From NCBI RefSeq assembly GCF_031880315.1, contig NZ_CP134771.1, positions 2,294,001 to 2,358,000 on the forward strand: 64,000 nucleotides of DNA, written 5' to 3'. The position numbers and the translations under genes are program-made. This stretch comes from Pseudomonas baltica (GTDB taxonomy: Bacteria > Pseudomonadota > Gammaproteobacteria > Pseudomonadales > Pseudomonadaceae). The notes below the pieces were generated by a model that made no database searches, was not told the DNA's origin, and saw nothing but the letters and a program-made list of their open reading frames with translations. Of the stretch, positions 1-7,778 are shown in pieces. Positions within the stretch are counted from its first letter, which is position 1; every line of letters begins with the position of its first letter.

Positions 1-19
1 GCAAAAAATTTTGAGCCGT

Positions 20-604
20 CTAATCGGTATCTGATTTTGTGGCGGCATAGCGAGCCTGTAAAGCCTTATAGCGTTCCACTATCCCGCGATAAGCACATTC
101 AAGCGGAGAGCCGAGCTGTTCAAGGTTCGGCATTATTGGCAATCCTATTTCTGGGGACGCCAATTTTATCGAAGGTAGCCGACCGCGAGCTGGTGAGGGA
201 CGGTCTACTCCGGCGTTCAACAGGGCGCGATTGAATGCATCCAAAGCTGCCCAGATAGCAGCTATCCGGGATTCACCGACGGTACACGCCTGTTCCGTCA
301 AGGCAGTGGCCGCATAACTCAACGTAAGTGGTAAAGTATTCAGTGACGCTTCCAGCTGCTTACGTCTAAACGCGGCATCGTGGGCTGTCTTCCACGCCTT
401 CCACTCCTCTACTTCAGCCTTTGTTAGTAACTGGACTGCATGTTGCGGCAGCTCGGTATCCCATCGGCTGATCGTACAGACATAGGTTTGCTTTTGATTG
501 CCGCCCTTGGTCGTCTCATCGAGCATGCGAACGCAAGTCACAGAGTTGCCAACGTACTGAATACCTAAAGTTTTGTTGTCTTGATACTTGAGCTTGAATC
601 TCAC
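20..604 (-). CDS. hypothetical protein of the accessory region
   Basis: A 194-residue protein that I do not recognise. The GTG start at 604 is supported by AAGGTG a few bases upstream. The sequence is mixed alpha/beta in character, without a signal peptide or membrane segment. The central stretch (about residues 60-120) is Ala/Leu-rich and probably helical, with WKAW and ESRIAAIWAALDAF. It is divergent from the TraY-like gene to its right and separated from it by an AT-rich gap of 160 bases that probably holds both promoters. The stop lies only 20 bases from the window edge, so its operon partners cannot be seen. Codon use is less GC-biased than in the core genes, in keeping with a transferred element. 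No function is assigned. Confidence 0.6.
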   Translation of the reverse strand: MRFKLKYQDNKTLGIQYVGNSVTCVRMLDETTKGGNQKQTYVCTISRWDTELPQHAVQLLTKAEVEEWKAWKTAHDAAFRRKQLEASLNTLPLTLSYAATALTEQACTVGESRIAAIWAALDAFNRALLNAGVDRPSPARGRLPSIKLASPEIGLPIMPNLEQLGSPLECAYRGIVERYKALQARYAATKSDTD

Positions 605-764
605 TTTTCACCTTATCTGCTGGCAATTTTTTGAGTGACTGGAGTCTACGTTACGGACCATTCTAAATAAACATCATTGTTGCGATGTATACATACACCC
701 CAATCAAGATGAAAATATATTTTGATAATAAAAACAATGGTTTAAATCAAAACTTTCTCAATAG

Positions 765-3479
765 ATGGACTATAGTCCACAACCTAGTTTTTACATACCT
801 TTTAAAGGATGCCGAACGCCTATAGACTTTCTCGTGAATTCCCCCCGAGAGACTATCGAGATGGCAGGAATGCCCTTTTCACCGTGTGACACAACGGACG
901 GCGCAAGCAGTTGCTCAGATGCAAGTGTGGGAGTACTTAGAGCAGTCTTTGGGCCGGTCATTGACGCTTTGTCACAAGGCAACGACCCTGAAACTGTTAC
1001 TGCCACCTCTAACGTGCTGGCCTCAATGTTCGTACAGTACAACTCTGGTCTGCTGATACTGGCGTCCTTATTCGTTTCGTATATCGCCATTATCGGCGTC
1101 GCTAACACGGCTAATGAGGGCGAAGCGATGGGCAAGGCATGGAGTTCGCTTTGGACTCCGCTGCGCATCGTGTTCGGTGGTGGAGCCTTACTGCCCGCTT
1201 CAAGCGGCTATTCGATTATCCAGATCATCGTACTGACAATTGGACTTTGGGGCATTGGTTTTGCCAACGGCGTATTCAAAGCCGGTGTTGAAAACGGGAT
1301 TGTTAACGGATCGCTCAGTAGCGTTAGTAGCCAGCTTGGATTTGGTAGTGGCGCGAAGCCCAACCCCAACTATCCGTTGTACGACATTCGCCAGTTTGGC
1401 CAAGCCTATTTGGCGTCGAGCTGGTGCGCCAGATCCCTCAATGCAATTTACGGCTCGCTTGACCAGCATACCGCTGTACAAGCGCTTTCAACGCCTGACT
1501 CCAAGGTAGATGACGGCATTGGACGACAGACTGCGACGTATCTCATCAAAGATCGCAATACGGCCACCAACCTTGGCGGTGGAACGCCAATTTGTGGATC
1601 GATCAAGGTCTATAGCTTTAGTGTTCCTGCGGAGCTGATAACGACCTCTACCTCTACGGGTTCAATTTTTGATCCTGCTACGATTACTAGCAATAAGGCC
1701 GCGATGCAGGCGGTACGGCTTGCCACGCTTAACGCCAAAATCATTGCCATGAACAAGGTGATGGCTGATATCGATGCATGGGTGAGAACTTGGCCCACGG
1801 ATATAAACAAGAACGGATGGGATACCGTTAAGAGTGATCGCTTTAACCTCATTATCAATCAAGCCCAAAATACGCTCACTCAAAATCTAACGTCCCAAAT
1901 GGCGAACGATACGACACTACAAAAGATAATGGCTAAGTACGTCGATGATGTAACAGAAGACGGTTGGGCAATGGCGGGGGGATTTTATCAGCGTCTCTCC
2001 GGCATTAGGCAGGAGATGGGGGCTATGTTTGCAGAGCCTGTTGCAGTTGCAACGCAGCCAAACCTCAATATGCTGCCTAAAGACGCGGCGGCACGGTTGG
2101 CATTAAACAGTTACCAAACGGTCTATCAAGCAATTATTAGCAAATCGCTTGATGGCTCAAGCTACAAACAACCCGTAACGCCTAATGCAGCAGATATTAA
2201 AGCTGCTTTAGCTCCGGCATCGCTGGATGATTTGAATGTCGACACCTTGGGTAGCCGTGGCGACAGCATTATGAGTAACTTCATCGGCTGGGGCATGGAA
2301 CGCGTTACAGCCACGCTGATTGGCACGGATGGTGATGTTGACGCAATTTCTCGCATCAAGACTACTGGTGATGTACTGGCACTTATGCAGGCATCCGCTA
2401 TTACAACCAATCGTGTCGTGCATACTGCGTTATCAGGTGCCAAGGCCGTAGCAGCTGGGGTTGGATCAGTATCTTTTTTCGGAACTAGTGTTGACGCTAC
2501 CCCGCTAGCTGACACGTTGCTTGAATGGGTAATCTACAATTTCTTAAAACCACTGGTAGAAGTCGCTAGCTGGGTAGGAGTATTAGCATTTTACTTTGGT
2601 GTTTTTCTGCCGTCACTGCCCTATACCATTTTCATTATTGCCGTGGTCGGCTGGGTGCTTGGTGTTCTGCAATCAGTTGTGGCTGCGCCACTATGGGCAT
2701 TGACGCACATGACGCCAGAACGTTCGTTTGTTGGATCGCAGACCCAAGGTTATTTAATGTTGTTGTCCCTGTTTGCTCGACCTGTGCTGATTGTTTTTGG
2801 TTTGTTTGCAGCGATGGCAATAGCAAATCCAATTCTACTGTACATCAGTAAAGCATTTTGGGCGATGCACGCAGCCAACGTGACCACTGCGGAGTCTTTA
2901 GGCTGGTTTGTTGAGTTCTTCCAGTGGCGCAACTGGTTAATCATGTATGGTCTGCTATTGCTGCCTGTCATCTACATGATCTTTGGACTATCGCAGACTT
3001 TGCCGGATGTGGTCTTGAAATGGATCGGCATCGGCATCGACTCTATGGGGTCGACGCAAGCTACTAGCGAGATGCGAAGCAACACAGAAAAATTTGGGCC
3101 AAGCAGCTTGGGCAGCGGTAGTGTCGGAACAAAGCCAATCCCCGGAGGAGGAACATCTGGCCTTCGAGATGACAGCGGCAATAACGATGGTGGTGACCGG
3201 GGTGGCCGAAAAGACGGTGGGGCTCCACTTAACATAGGCCCACAAGGCGTTGCTCCTAATATGGCTGATGAATCATTAGGTGGTGCGTCCTCTTCTGAAT
3301 CCTCGACCCGGCCCGGTGGCCGAGTCGGTGAAAGTCTGATGCTGGGCCCACGAGGTGGTGTTTTGCCTGAGACTTCAGCTAATCCTGCGGAGTCAGATGG
3401 AAAAGATTCTTCGTCCGAAGTCAAAAAAACCAATAGTCAGGACCGTAACGCAAACGACGACAAGCCCATAATTTCATAA
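765..3479 (+). CDS. traY: TraY/DotA-family conjugation (type IVB secretion) membrane protein
   Basis: A 904-residue polytopic inner-membrane protein of the DotA/TraY family, a component of I-type (IncI, Dot/Icm-like) type IV secretion machines. Hydrophobic segments lie near residues 93-113, 148-170, 595-645, 662-695 and 720-742. They enclose a large soluble loop (about 175-585), the arrangement typical of DotA/TraY. The tail from about residue 760 is rich in Gly, Ser and Asp and probably disordered. ATG 765 has a poor ribosome site; the in-frame ATG at 861 is a possible alternative. In IncI plasmid R64, TraY in the donor is the protein that recognises the recipient's exclusion protein, and the genes downstream here fit that arrangement. 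The family call rests on topology and on the conserved N-terminal segment around GLLILASLFVSY; the name traY is by analogy. Confidence 0.75.
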   Translation: MDYSPQPSFYIPFKGCRTPIDFLVNSPRETIEMAGMPFSPCDTTDGASSCSDASVGVLRAVFGPVIDALSQGNDPETVTATSNVLASMFVQYNSGLLILASLFVSYIAIIGVANTANEGEAMGKAWSSLWTPLRIVFGGGALLPASSGYSIIQIIVLTIGLWGIGFANGVFKAGVENGIVNGSLSSVSSQLGFGSGAKPNPNYPLYDIRQFGQAYLASSWCARSLNAIYGSLDQHTAVQALSTPDSKVDDGIGRQTATYLIKDRNTATNLGGGTPICGSIKVYSFSVPAELITTSTSTGSIFDPATITSNKAAMQAVRLATLNAKIIAMNKVMADIDAWVRTWPTDINKNGWDTVKSDRFNLIINQAQNTLTQNLTSQMANDTTLQKIMAKYVDDVTEDGWAMAGGFYQRLSGIRQEMGAMFAEPVAVATQPNLNMLPKDAAARLALNSYQTVYQAIISKSLDGSSYKQPVTPNAADIKAALAPASLDDLNVDTLGSRGDSIMSNFIGWGMERVTATLIGTDGDVDAISRIKTTGDVLALMQASAITTNRVVHTALSGAKAVAAGVGSVSFFGTSVDATPLADTLLEWVIYNFLKPLVEVASWVGVLAFYFGVFLPSLPYTIFIIAVVGWVLGVLQSVVAAPLWALTHMTPERSFVGSQTQGYLMLLSLFARPVLIVFGLFAAMAIANPILLYISKAFWAMHAANVTTAESLGWFVEFFQWRNWLIMYGLLLLPVIYMIFGLSQTLPDVVLKWIGIGIDSMGSTQATSEMRSNTEKFGPSSLGSGSVGTKPIPGGGTSGLRDDSGNNDGGDRGGRKDGGAPLNIGPQGVAPNMADESLGGASSSESSTRPGGRVGESLMLGPRGGVLPETSANPAESDGKDSSSEVKKTNSQDRNANDDKPIIS

Positions 3480-3492
3480 AGGAATAGAAATC

Positions 3493-3972
3493 ATGTCATA
3501 TGACTTTAATGCAGAAACCACAGGGGTCATTATCGGCCGCAGGCAGGGTTACCAAAAAGGACGCAATGAAGGTTACGACGCAGGCTTTGAAGATGCAAAT
3601 AGCCAATGGATCGAGGTTAATAATAAATGGAAAGCGGGCTATGCCCAGCTTAAAAAAGAAAACGAACAGCAGGCAAAGACTATAAAAGAGGCAAACTTTG
3701 CAATGTCTAGTCTTGCGATTATTGCAATGAGCACAATGCATGGGTTAGGCAATGCACATGATAAAGAAATAGACAAAGTTGTTCTGCGCTATTGCGAGCT
3801 TTCGAGAAGTTGGTTGGATGGTGGTTACATACGCACTTCTCCGGCTCAGGAACCTGTACTTATACAACTTTCACCTCACATTTGTGAGGTTATGCAAGGG
3901 TGGTGTAATCGAATGATCGATGCACATAAGCGAGAAAAACTGCATATCCATCACTCTGACCCCTCTCAGTGA
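3493..3972 (+). CDS. hypothetical coiled-coil protein with GX3 repeats
   Basis: A 159-residue protein starting 13 bases after traY, behind an AAAGGA ribosome site, so probably co-transcribed with it. Residues about 15-35 form a run of five GX3 units (GRRQ-GYQK-GRNE-GYDA-GFED), a pattern seen in FliH/YscL-type stator proteins and Yae1-like proteins. A charged coiled-coil-like helix follows (about 40-70), then a short hydrophobic stretch (about 72-90) and a helical C-terminal half with three cysteines. I do not recognise a family. Its place between TraY and a candidate exclusion protein suggests a role in conjugation or surface exclusion, but that is inference from position only. Confidence 0.6.
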   Translation: MSYDFNAETTGVIIGRRQGYQKGRNEGYDAGFEDANSQWIEVNNKWKAGYAQLKKENEQQAKTIKEANFAMSSLAIIAMSTMHGLGNAHDKEIDKVVLRYCELSRSWLDGGYIRTSPAQEPVLIQLSPHICEVMQGWCNRMIDAHKREKLHIHHSDPSQ

Positions 3973-4028
3973 TTTTTCAGCCCAGGAAGACCAAATAATT
4001 TCTATAACTGAATTCGGAGTAAGAAACC

Positions 4029-4157
4029 ATGAAAAAAGGACCCCAGACGGAAGAAACACCAGCTCAGGACATCATGAACGCGCTTCTCGCTGTAGCTGAA
4101 AAAATATTGGCTAATATATCTGTGAAACGTCGCCGTTGTGCGCGTAAGGTGCTTTGA
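4029..4157 (+). CDS. small ORF, 42 residues
   Basis: This short reading frame starts at ATG 4029 behind a GGAGTAAGAAACC ribosome site and ends at TGA 4157, one base before the ATG of the next gene. That tight spacing suggests translational coupling. The predicted peptide has an acidic N-terminus, a short amphipathic helix (about residues 15-31) and a strongly basic end (VKRRRCARK). It resembles no family known to me. The good ribosome site and the spacing are the only support; it could also be a leader for the downstream gene. Confidence 0.45.
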   Translation: MKKGPQTEETPAQDIMNALLAVAEKILANISVKRRRCARKVL

Positions 4158-4158
4158 A

Positions 4159-4767
4159 ATGAGGTTTTTTAAAACTGCTCAGAAAGCTGTAAAGTTCGCT
4201 TTCGTGTCTATGCCGCTTTCTGTCTTCGGATGGCGCAATATTTCATCTAATCACCGGCATTTGAAAGACTTGGTGAGCACGATAAGAAACCCGCACTGCC
4301 CTATGTGCGACAAGGGCGTGATGTTCGTCCACCGCGACGCAGAAGCGGACGAAAAATCGCTTTACCCATGGACGTGCTCCGCGGACTGCGGCTTTGGCGT
4401 CCTCACAAAGCGAGACCAGAAATCAATTACGGAAGTGTTGCTGCCGCTGATCAAAAAAAAGGGCCGTGCTCAACTTGACGGTATGAGCGAAGAAGAGCAA
4501 ACCAGTCTTATCAAGTCACACACGCGACAATCTCGAACGTTCTGGGCATTTGCGGTGCTTTGCCCGCTTATCGCTTTGTACAGCCTGGCAACAAGTGGAA
4601 TGGCCCTCACTTGCATCAGTATTTTTTCGATGACACTGCCCTTCTCGATTCTCGCTGTCAAATGGAGCTATCGCGCATGGCAGGTACGTACCGGCACGCT
4701 GTACGTGGAAGGCGCATTCAAACAGTTCGTGAAGCGCGGACTTTGGATTCCGGGGATCGACATATGA
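4159..4767 (+). CDS. zinc-ribbon membrane protein, candidate entry-exclusion protein
   Basis: A 202-residue protein if ATG 4159 is used; an in-frame GTG at 4138 would add seven residues inside the preceding small ORF and is less likely. Two cysteine pairs (CPMC at 47-50, CSADC at 73-77) look like a zinc ribbon near the N-terminus. Two adjacent hydrophobic segments lie at about 128-150 and 152-172, and the last 25 residues are basic. The gene is the third behind traY. In IncI plasmid R64 the exclusion genes excA/excB sit immediately downstream of traY and encode membrane-associated proteins of similar size, so an ExcA-like role is plausible. I cannot confirm homology from memory of the sequence. 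Confidence 0.5.
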   Translation: MRFFKTAQKAVKFAFVSMPLSVFGWRNISSNHRHLKDLVSTIRNPHCPMCDKGVMFVHRDAEADEKSLYPWTCSADCGFGVLTKRDQKSITEVLLPLIKKKGRAQLDGMSEEEQTSLIKSHTRQSRTFWAFAVLCPLIALYSLATSGMALTCISIFSMTLPFSILAVKWSYRAWQVRTGTLYVEGAFKQFVKRGLWIPGIDI

Positions 4768-5042
4768 TTAAGCAAAAAAACATCGCGGGCAGCTTGGTTA
4801 TCGGAGATTCGAAATACTGGGCTGCGCTTGAGTATGCAGCGGATCAGTTTTTGGCCCGTGAGGCTGCCGTAATGAGGAACAGAGCCGGGAACGACGTTTC
4901 CCCCCGCTCTGCTAGGGCCATAGGGGCTTTGCCCCTCTGGACTCCCCAGGTCTGCCTTGCGACGCGGCGGGAAGCTGACGGGAAGAACGTCCATCAGCTT
5001 CCCTTGCAGAGGTTAAGGTCACTACTAACACGTCAAGGGTGA
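4764..5042 (+). CDS. hypothetical protein, 92 residues
   Basis: ATG 4764 overlaps the stop of the preceding gene (ATGA), a common sign of translational coupling. The first 50 residues (beginning MIKQKNIAGSLVIGDSKYW) look like a real protein. After about base 4910 the DNA has hairpins such as GGGGC-TTT-GCCCC, and the translated sequence loses protein-like character. The frame may therefore be the intact start of a gene whose original 3' part was replaced by recombination. No family is recognised. Confidence 0.4.
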   Translation: MIKQKNIAGSLVIGDSKYWAALEYAADQFLAREAAVMRNRAGNDVSPRSARAIGALPLWTPQVCLATRREADGKNVHQLPLQRLRSLLTRQG

Positions 5043-5064
5043 AGGCTACGCCCCGGCGCTCCGT

Positions 5065-5084
5065 TCATCGGGCAGGCCCGATGA
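5065..5084. repeat. perfect 9-bp inverted repeat
   Basis: TCATCGGGC and GCCCGATGA are separated by only two bases. The element lies in a GC-rich stretch (about 4910-5105) that follows the TraY-linked genes and has no T-run, so it is not a standard terminator. It may be a protein-binding palindrome or a relic of a plasmid maintenance or transfer site. Confidence 0.5.
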
Positions 5085-5143
5085 GCCGGTGCGGCGGCCC
5101 CTGACATGATTAAGAACGATGTTGACAGCCTGTTGTGCTAAAA

Positions 5144-5278
5144 GTGAAAACCTACATCTCGCGTAACTTTTCGAATGTCGAAGAACAAATCATTACTACC
5201 TCAGACAATCTCGAAGAAATCACAGCAATAGCCAATCGAAATTCAACTAGACAAGGTCAGCGAACCCAACATTCCTAG
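5144..5278 (+). CDS. small ORF (44 residues) ending at the IS insertion point
   Basis: This frame starts at GTG 5144 and ends in the TAG that is part of the CTAG target site of the insertion sequence. The stop exists in the uninterrupted target too, so the element did not truncate the frame. The peptide is hydrophilic and unrecognised. There is no clear ribosome site, and this may not be a gene. Confidence 0.2.
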   Translation: MKTYISRNFSNVEEQIITTSDNLEEITAIANRNSTRQGQRTQHS

Positions 5279-6489
5279 GGAGCCGCTGCAAAAATAGCCA
5301 ACAGCCCGTAGCCTTGGCACACTGAGCACCTTCAACCACCCCCCTCTCCGTGAGCCTGTTACGCGCGTGCAGAAGACCTTCTCCGAACTCGAATACACCG
5401 GCAAGAAAAAGCAGACTCGTCGCGACCGCTTCTTGGCTGACCTTGAACAGCTGGTGCCCTGGGCACAACTTGAGGCGCAAGTGGCTCCATTCTATAGCGA
5501 CACCACAGGCAAGCGCGGGCGCCCGGCGATCGGGTTGTCGCGCATGCTGCGCATGTATGTCGTGCAGCAGTGTTTTGGTTTCTCCGATGAAGGTACCGAA
5601 GATGCCGTCTACGACAGCCAGGCCATTCGTGGTTTTATCGGCATCGACCTGGGCCGTGAGTCGGCACCGGATGCCACCACCCTACTGCGATTTCGTCGCT
5701 TGCTGGAAACCCATCAGCTGACACGAGTGCTGTTTGAAACGATTAACCAGCATCTGGCCAGCCGAGGTCTGCTGCTCAAGGAAGGCACTATCGTCGACGC
5801 TACCCTGATCGCCGCGCCGCCCTCGGTCAAGAATCGAGAAGGCAAGCGTGATCCCGAGATGCATCAGGCTAAAAAAGGTAATCAGTGGCACTTTGGGATG
5901 AAGGCCCACATTGGTGTCGACGCCACGTCGGGGCTGGTGCACAGCGTAATAGGTACGGCTGCTAACGTGGCGGATGTCACCCAGGTTGATCAGTTGCTGC
6001 ACGGTGACGAAACCTATGTTTCGGGTGACGCTGGATACACCGGTGCGGCCAAGCGACCGGAGCATGCTGAACGGGACGTTATCTGGTCGATTGCAGCACG
6101 GCCAAGCAGTTACAAGCAGCACGGCGAAGGCAGCGTGCTCTATCGGGTCAAGCGCAAAATTGAATATGCCAAGGCGCAACTGCGTGCCAAGGTCGAGCAC
6201 CCCTTCCAGGTAATCAAGGTGCGCTTCAATCATCGCAAGGTTCGCTACCGTGGGCTGGAAAAGAATACGGCGCAGTTGTTCAGTTTGTTTGGGTTGGCCA
6301 ATCTGATGCTGGCCAAGCGGTATTTGCAACGGGCGGCGGGATAAATCCGTCTGAAAGACGGGACTGGCCCGTAGATCAGCAAAATGAGGGGAGAAACCTG
6401 CCCCGGAAACGTAAAACAAGGTTGGCAGGTTGAAAAAAACGACTTGGAAACGGGGGCGGTGCGAACGGGGTTAATTGTTCAGCGTCTCC
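5279..6489 (+). mobile_element. complete IS5-family insertion sequence, 1211 bp
   Basis: The element is bounded by imperfect terminal inverted repeats: GGAGCCGCTGCAAAAAT at the left end, and GGAGACGCTGAACAATT read inward from the right end. It is flanked by a 4-bp direct duplication CTAG at 5275-5278 and 6490-6493, the target type known for IS5-group elements. It holds one intact transposase gene. The clean ends, intact gene and intact duplication suggest a fairly recent insertion. The exact IS name cannot be given without a database. Confidence 0.9.
5367..6344 (+). CDS. IS5-family DDE transposase
   Basis: A 325-residue transposase that moves the surrounding insertion sequence by cut-and-paste. 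It has the N-terminal DUF772-type DNA-binding region (about 40-120) followed by the DDE domain. The likely catalytic residues are D144 (IVDAT), D221 (SGDAGY) and E277 (VEHPFQVIKVRF, with the Y/R-(3)-E-type tail region behind it). Translation probably starts at GTG 5367, giving MQKTFSELEYTGKKK, the usual start of this Pseudomonas group. No frameshift is seen, so the enzyme looks functional. Confidence 0.95.
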   Translation: MQKTFSELEYTGKKKQTRRDRFLADLEQLVPWAQLEAQVAPFYSDTTGKRGRPAIGLSRMLRMYVVQQCFGFSDEGTEDAVYDSQAIRGFIGIDLGRESAPDATTLLRFRRLLETHQLTRVLFETINQHLASRGLLLKEGTIVDATLIAAPPSVKNREGKRDPEMHQAKKGNQWHFGMKAHIGVDATSGLVHSVIGTAANVADVTQVDQLLHGDETYVSGDAGYTGAAKRPEHAERDVIWSIAARPSSYKQHGEGSVLYRVKRKIEYAKAQLRAKVEHPFQVIKVRFNHRKVRYRGLEKNTAQLFSLFGLANLMLAKRYLQRAAG

Positions 6490-6746
6490 CTAGACTCCCT
6501 CCACCGAGCAGCAGGACAGGCAGCAGGAACATTGAAACAGATAGAGAATTGTTGTTTTTCTGGGCACCCACCAAGACTACCTCTTGCGTCCGTAGATCGA
6601 CTCGGTGTTAAGTCTCGTGGCTGCTATTGGCAAGATCTATTGGATAATTCCGAGTTGGTTGTAGGAATACTCCGTTAATTCACATTAAACGTTTCAGTAG
6701 TGGCCGCTTCATAGGCGCCCATACTCCGCGTCAGGCACCGAGTCAT

Positions 6747-7427
6747 ATGCGTAAGTCTTCAATCCTTGTTGTAGTGGTCGCGGGCCTGGGCCTGGCTCTG
6801 TATTTCGCCCTGCAGTCACCGCGCAGCGATAAAACCGTGGGCCAGGATGCCCTTCACGTGCGCGTCATCACCCTGACCCTGCAGGACGTCCCGCGCATGC
6901 TCGGCGGCCTGGGCACCGTTCACTCGCTGCATGGCGCCACCGGCACCACTCCTGTGGCCGCCGAGTTTGCCCTGCCTGAAAATACCCTGCCCGTCTTGCA
7001 GAACCTGATACAGGACACCGAAAATCCGCCGGTATTGGCCTACGCGAACAGCCAGTCGCCTTCGCTGCTGGCCGAGGGACGCCTGACGCTGATCGACAAC
7101 GAAGCCCCCTCGGCCACTGTGCGGGTCAAAGCCGAGTTTGAAAATGCCCGGCAGACACTGCACGCCGGCGAAGCAATCAACTTGCAGGTGCAAACTGGCT
7201 GGTTGCGCCAGGTGCTGGCGGTCCCGGCCAATGTGGTGCGCCACGACGGCGGGCAGGATGCGGTCTACCGGCTGGAAGGCGACACCGTGGCTTCGGTACC
7301 CGTCAAGGTGACGTATCGCACGGTCATGCTGGAAGTCATCGAAGGCGTGCAGCAAGGTGACCAATTGGTGGTCGATGGGCCGACCGCGCTCAAGCCCGGG
7401 ACTCGCGTGCAAGTGGTCGCGCAATAG
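6747..7427 (+). CDS. RND efflux adaptor-like protein without lipoyl and hairpin domains
   Basis: A 226-residue protein with an N-terminal membrane anchor or signal (about 5-24). Next comes the first strand typical of MdtA-type periplasmic adaptors (VPRMLGGLGTV, about 50-60), then directly the beta-barrel and membrane-proximal parts (EFALPENTLPVL, VPANVVRHDG, GDQLVVDGPTALKPGTRVQVV). A normal adaptor has about 370-400 residues; the section holding the two lipoyl halves and the alpha-helical hairpin is missing between about residues 60 and 70. No RND pump or outer-membrane factor gene is next to it. It may be a remnant made by an in-frame deletion or a specialised short adaptor. The reading frame is clean, with no internal stop. 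Confidence 0.7.
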   Translation: MRKSSILVVVVAGLGLALYFALQSPRSDKTVGQDALHVRVITLTLQDVPRMLGGLGTVHSLHGATGTTPVAAEFALPENTLPVLQNLIQDTENPPVLAYANSQSPSLLAEGRLTLIDNEAPSATVRVKAEFENARQTLHAGEAINLQVQTGWLRQVLAVPANVVRHDGGQDAVYRLEGDTVASVPVKVTYRTVMLEVIEGVQQGDQLVVDGPTALKPGTRVQVVAQ

Positions 7428-7778
7428 TAAAATCCTGAAGACATCGACTCGATTCCGGCACCGATTTGCCCCGTTGGATATTTCCAGCGCTTCGATAATT
7501 GCTGCCACTTGATTTGATCTGGCAAATAAACATCGATTCGCCCTGGTGCGTCACCGAGATAAACCAAGGAAAACAAAAGAGAATATCGATAAAAGTTTTA
7601 TTTCAGTATTGCCCTCCACCACGCGCCGTACTTCCAACTCCGTTTCGATCACTTGTGACTACTCGGTCACGCCCATAGAATACGGCCGCTCCCGACGTCA
7701 CACGGCGATTGGGCCTCGCCGCCGCTCAGGAATCACGCTCCTGAACGCCGTCTCACTGACCGAGCCAGATTCACTGCC
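7428..7778. other. intergenic region before the diguanylate cyclase gene
   Basis: This 351-base stretch has no convincing gene: the only open frame (from 7546) has non-protein-like composition. It probably carries the promoter of the downstream cyclase gene. I see no clear terminator, repeat or operator. Confidence 0.5.

Noticed and set aside
6490-6746. Possible tRNA or attachment site at the right edge of the accessory region
   Set aside because: No cloverleaf, CCA end or direct repeat with the left part of the window was found.
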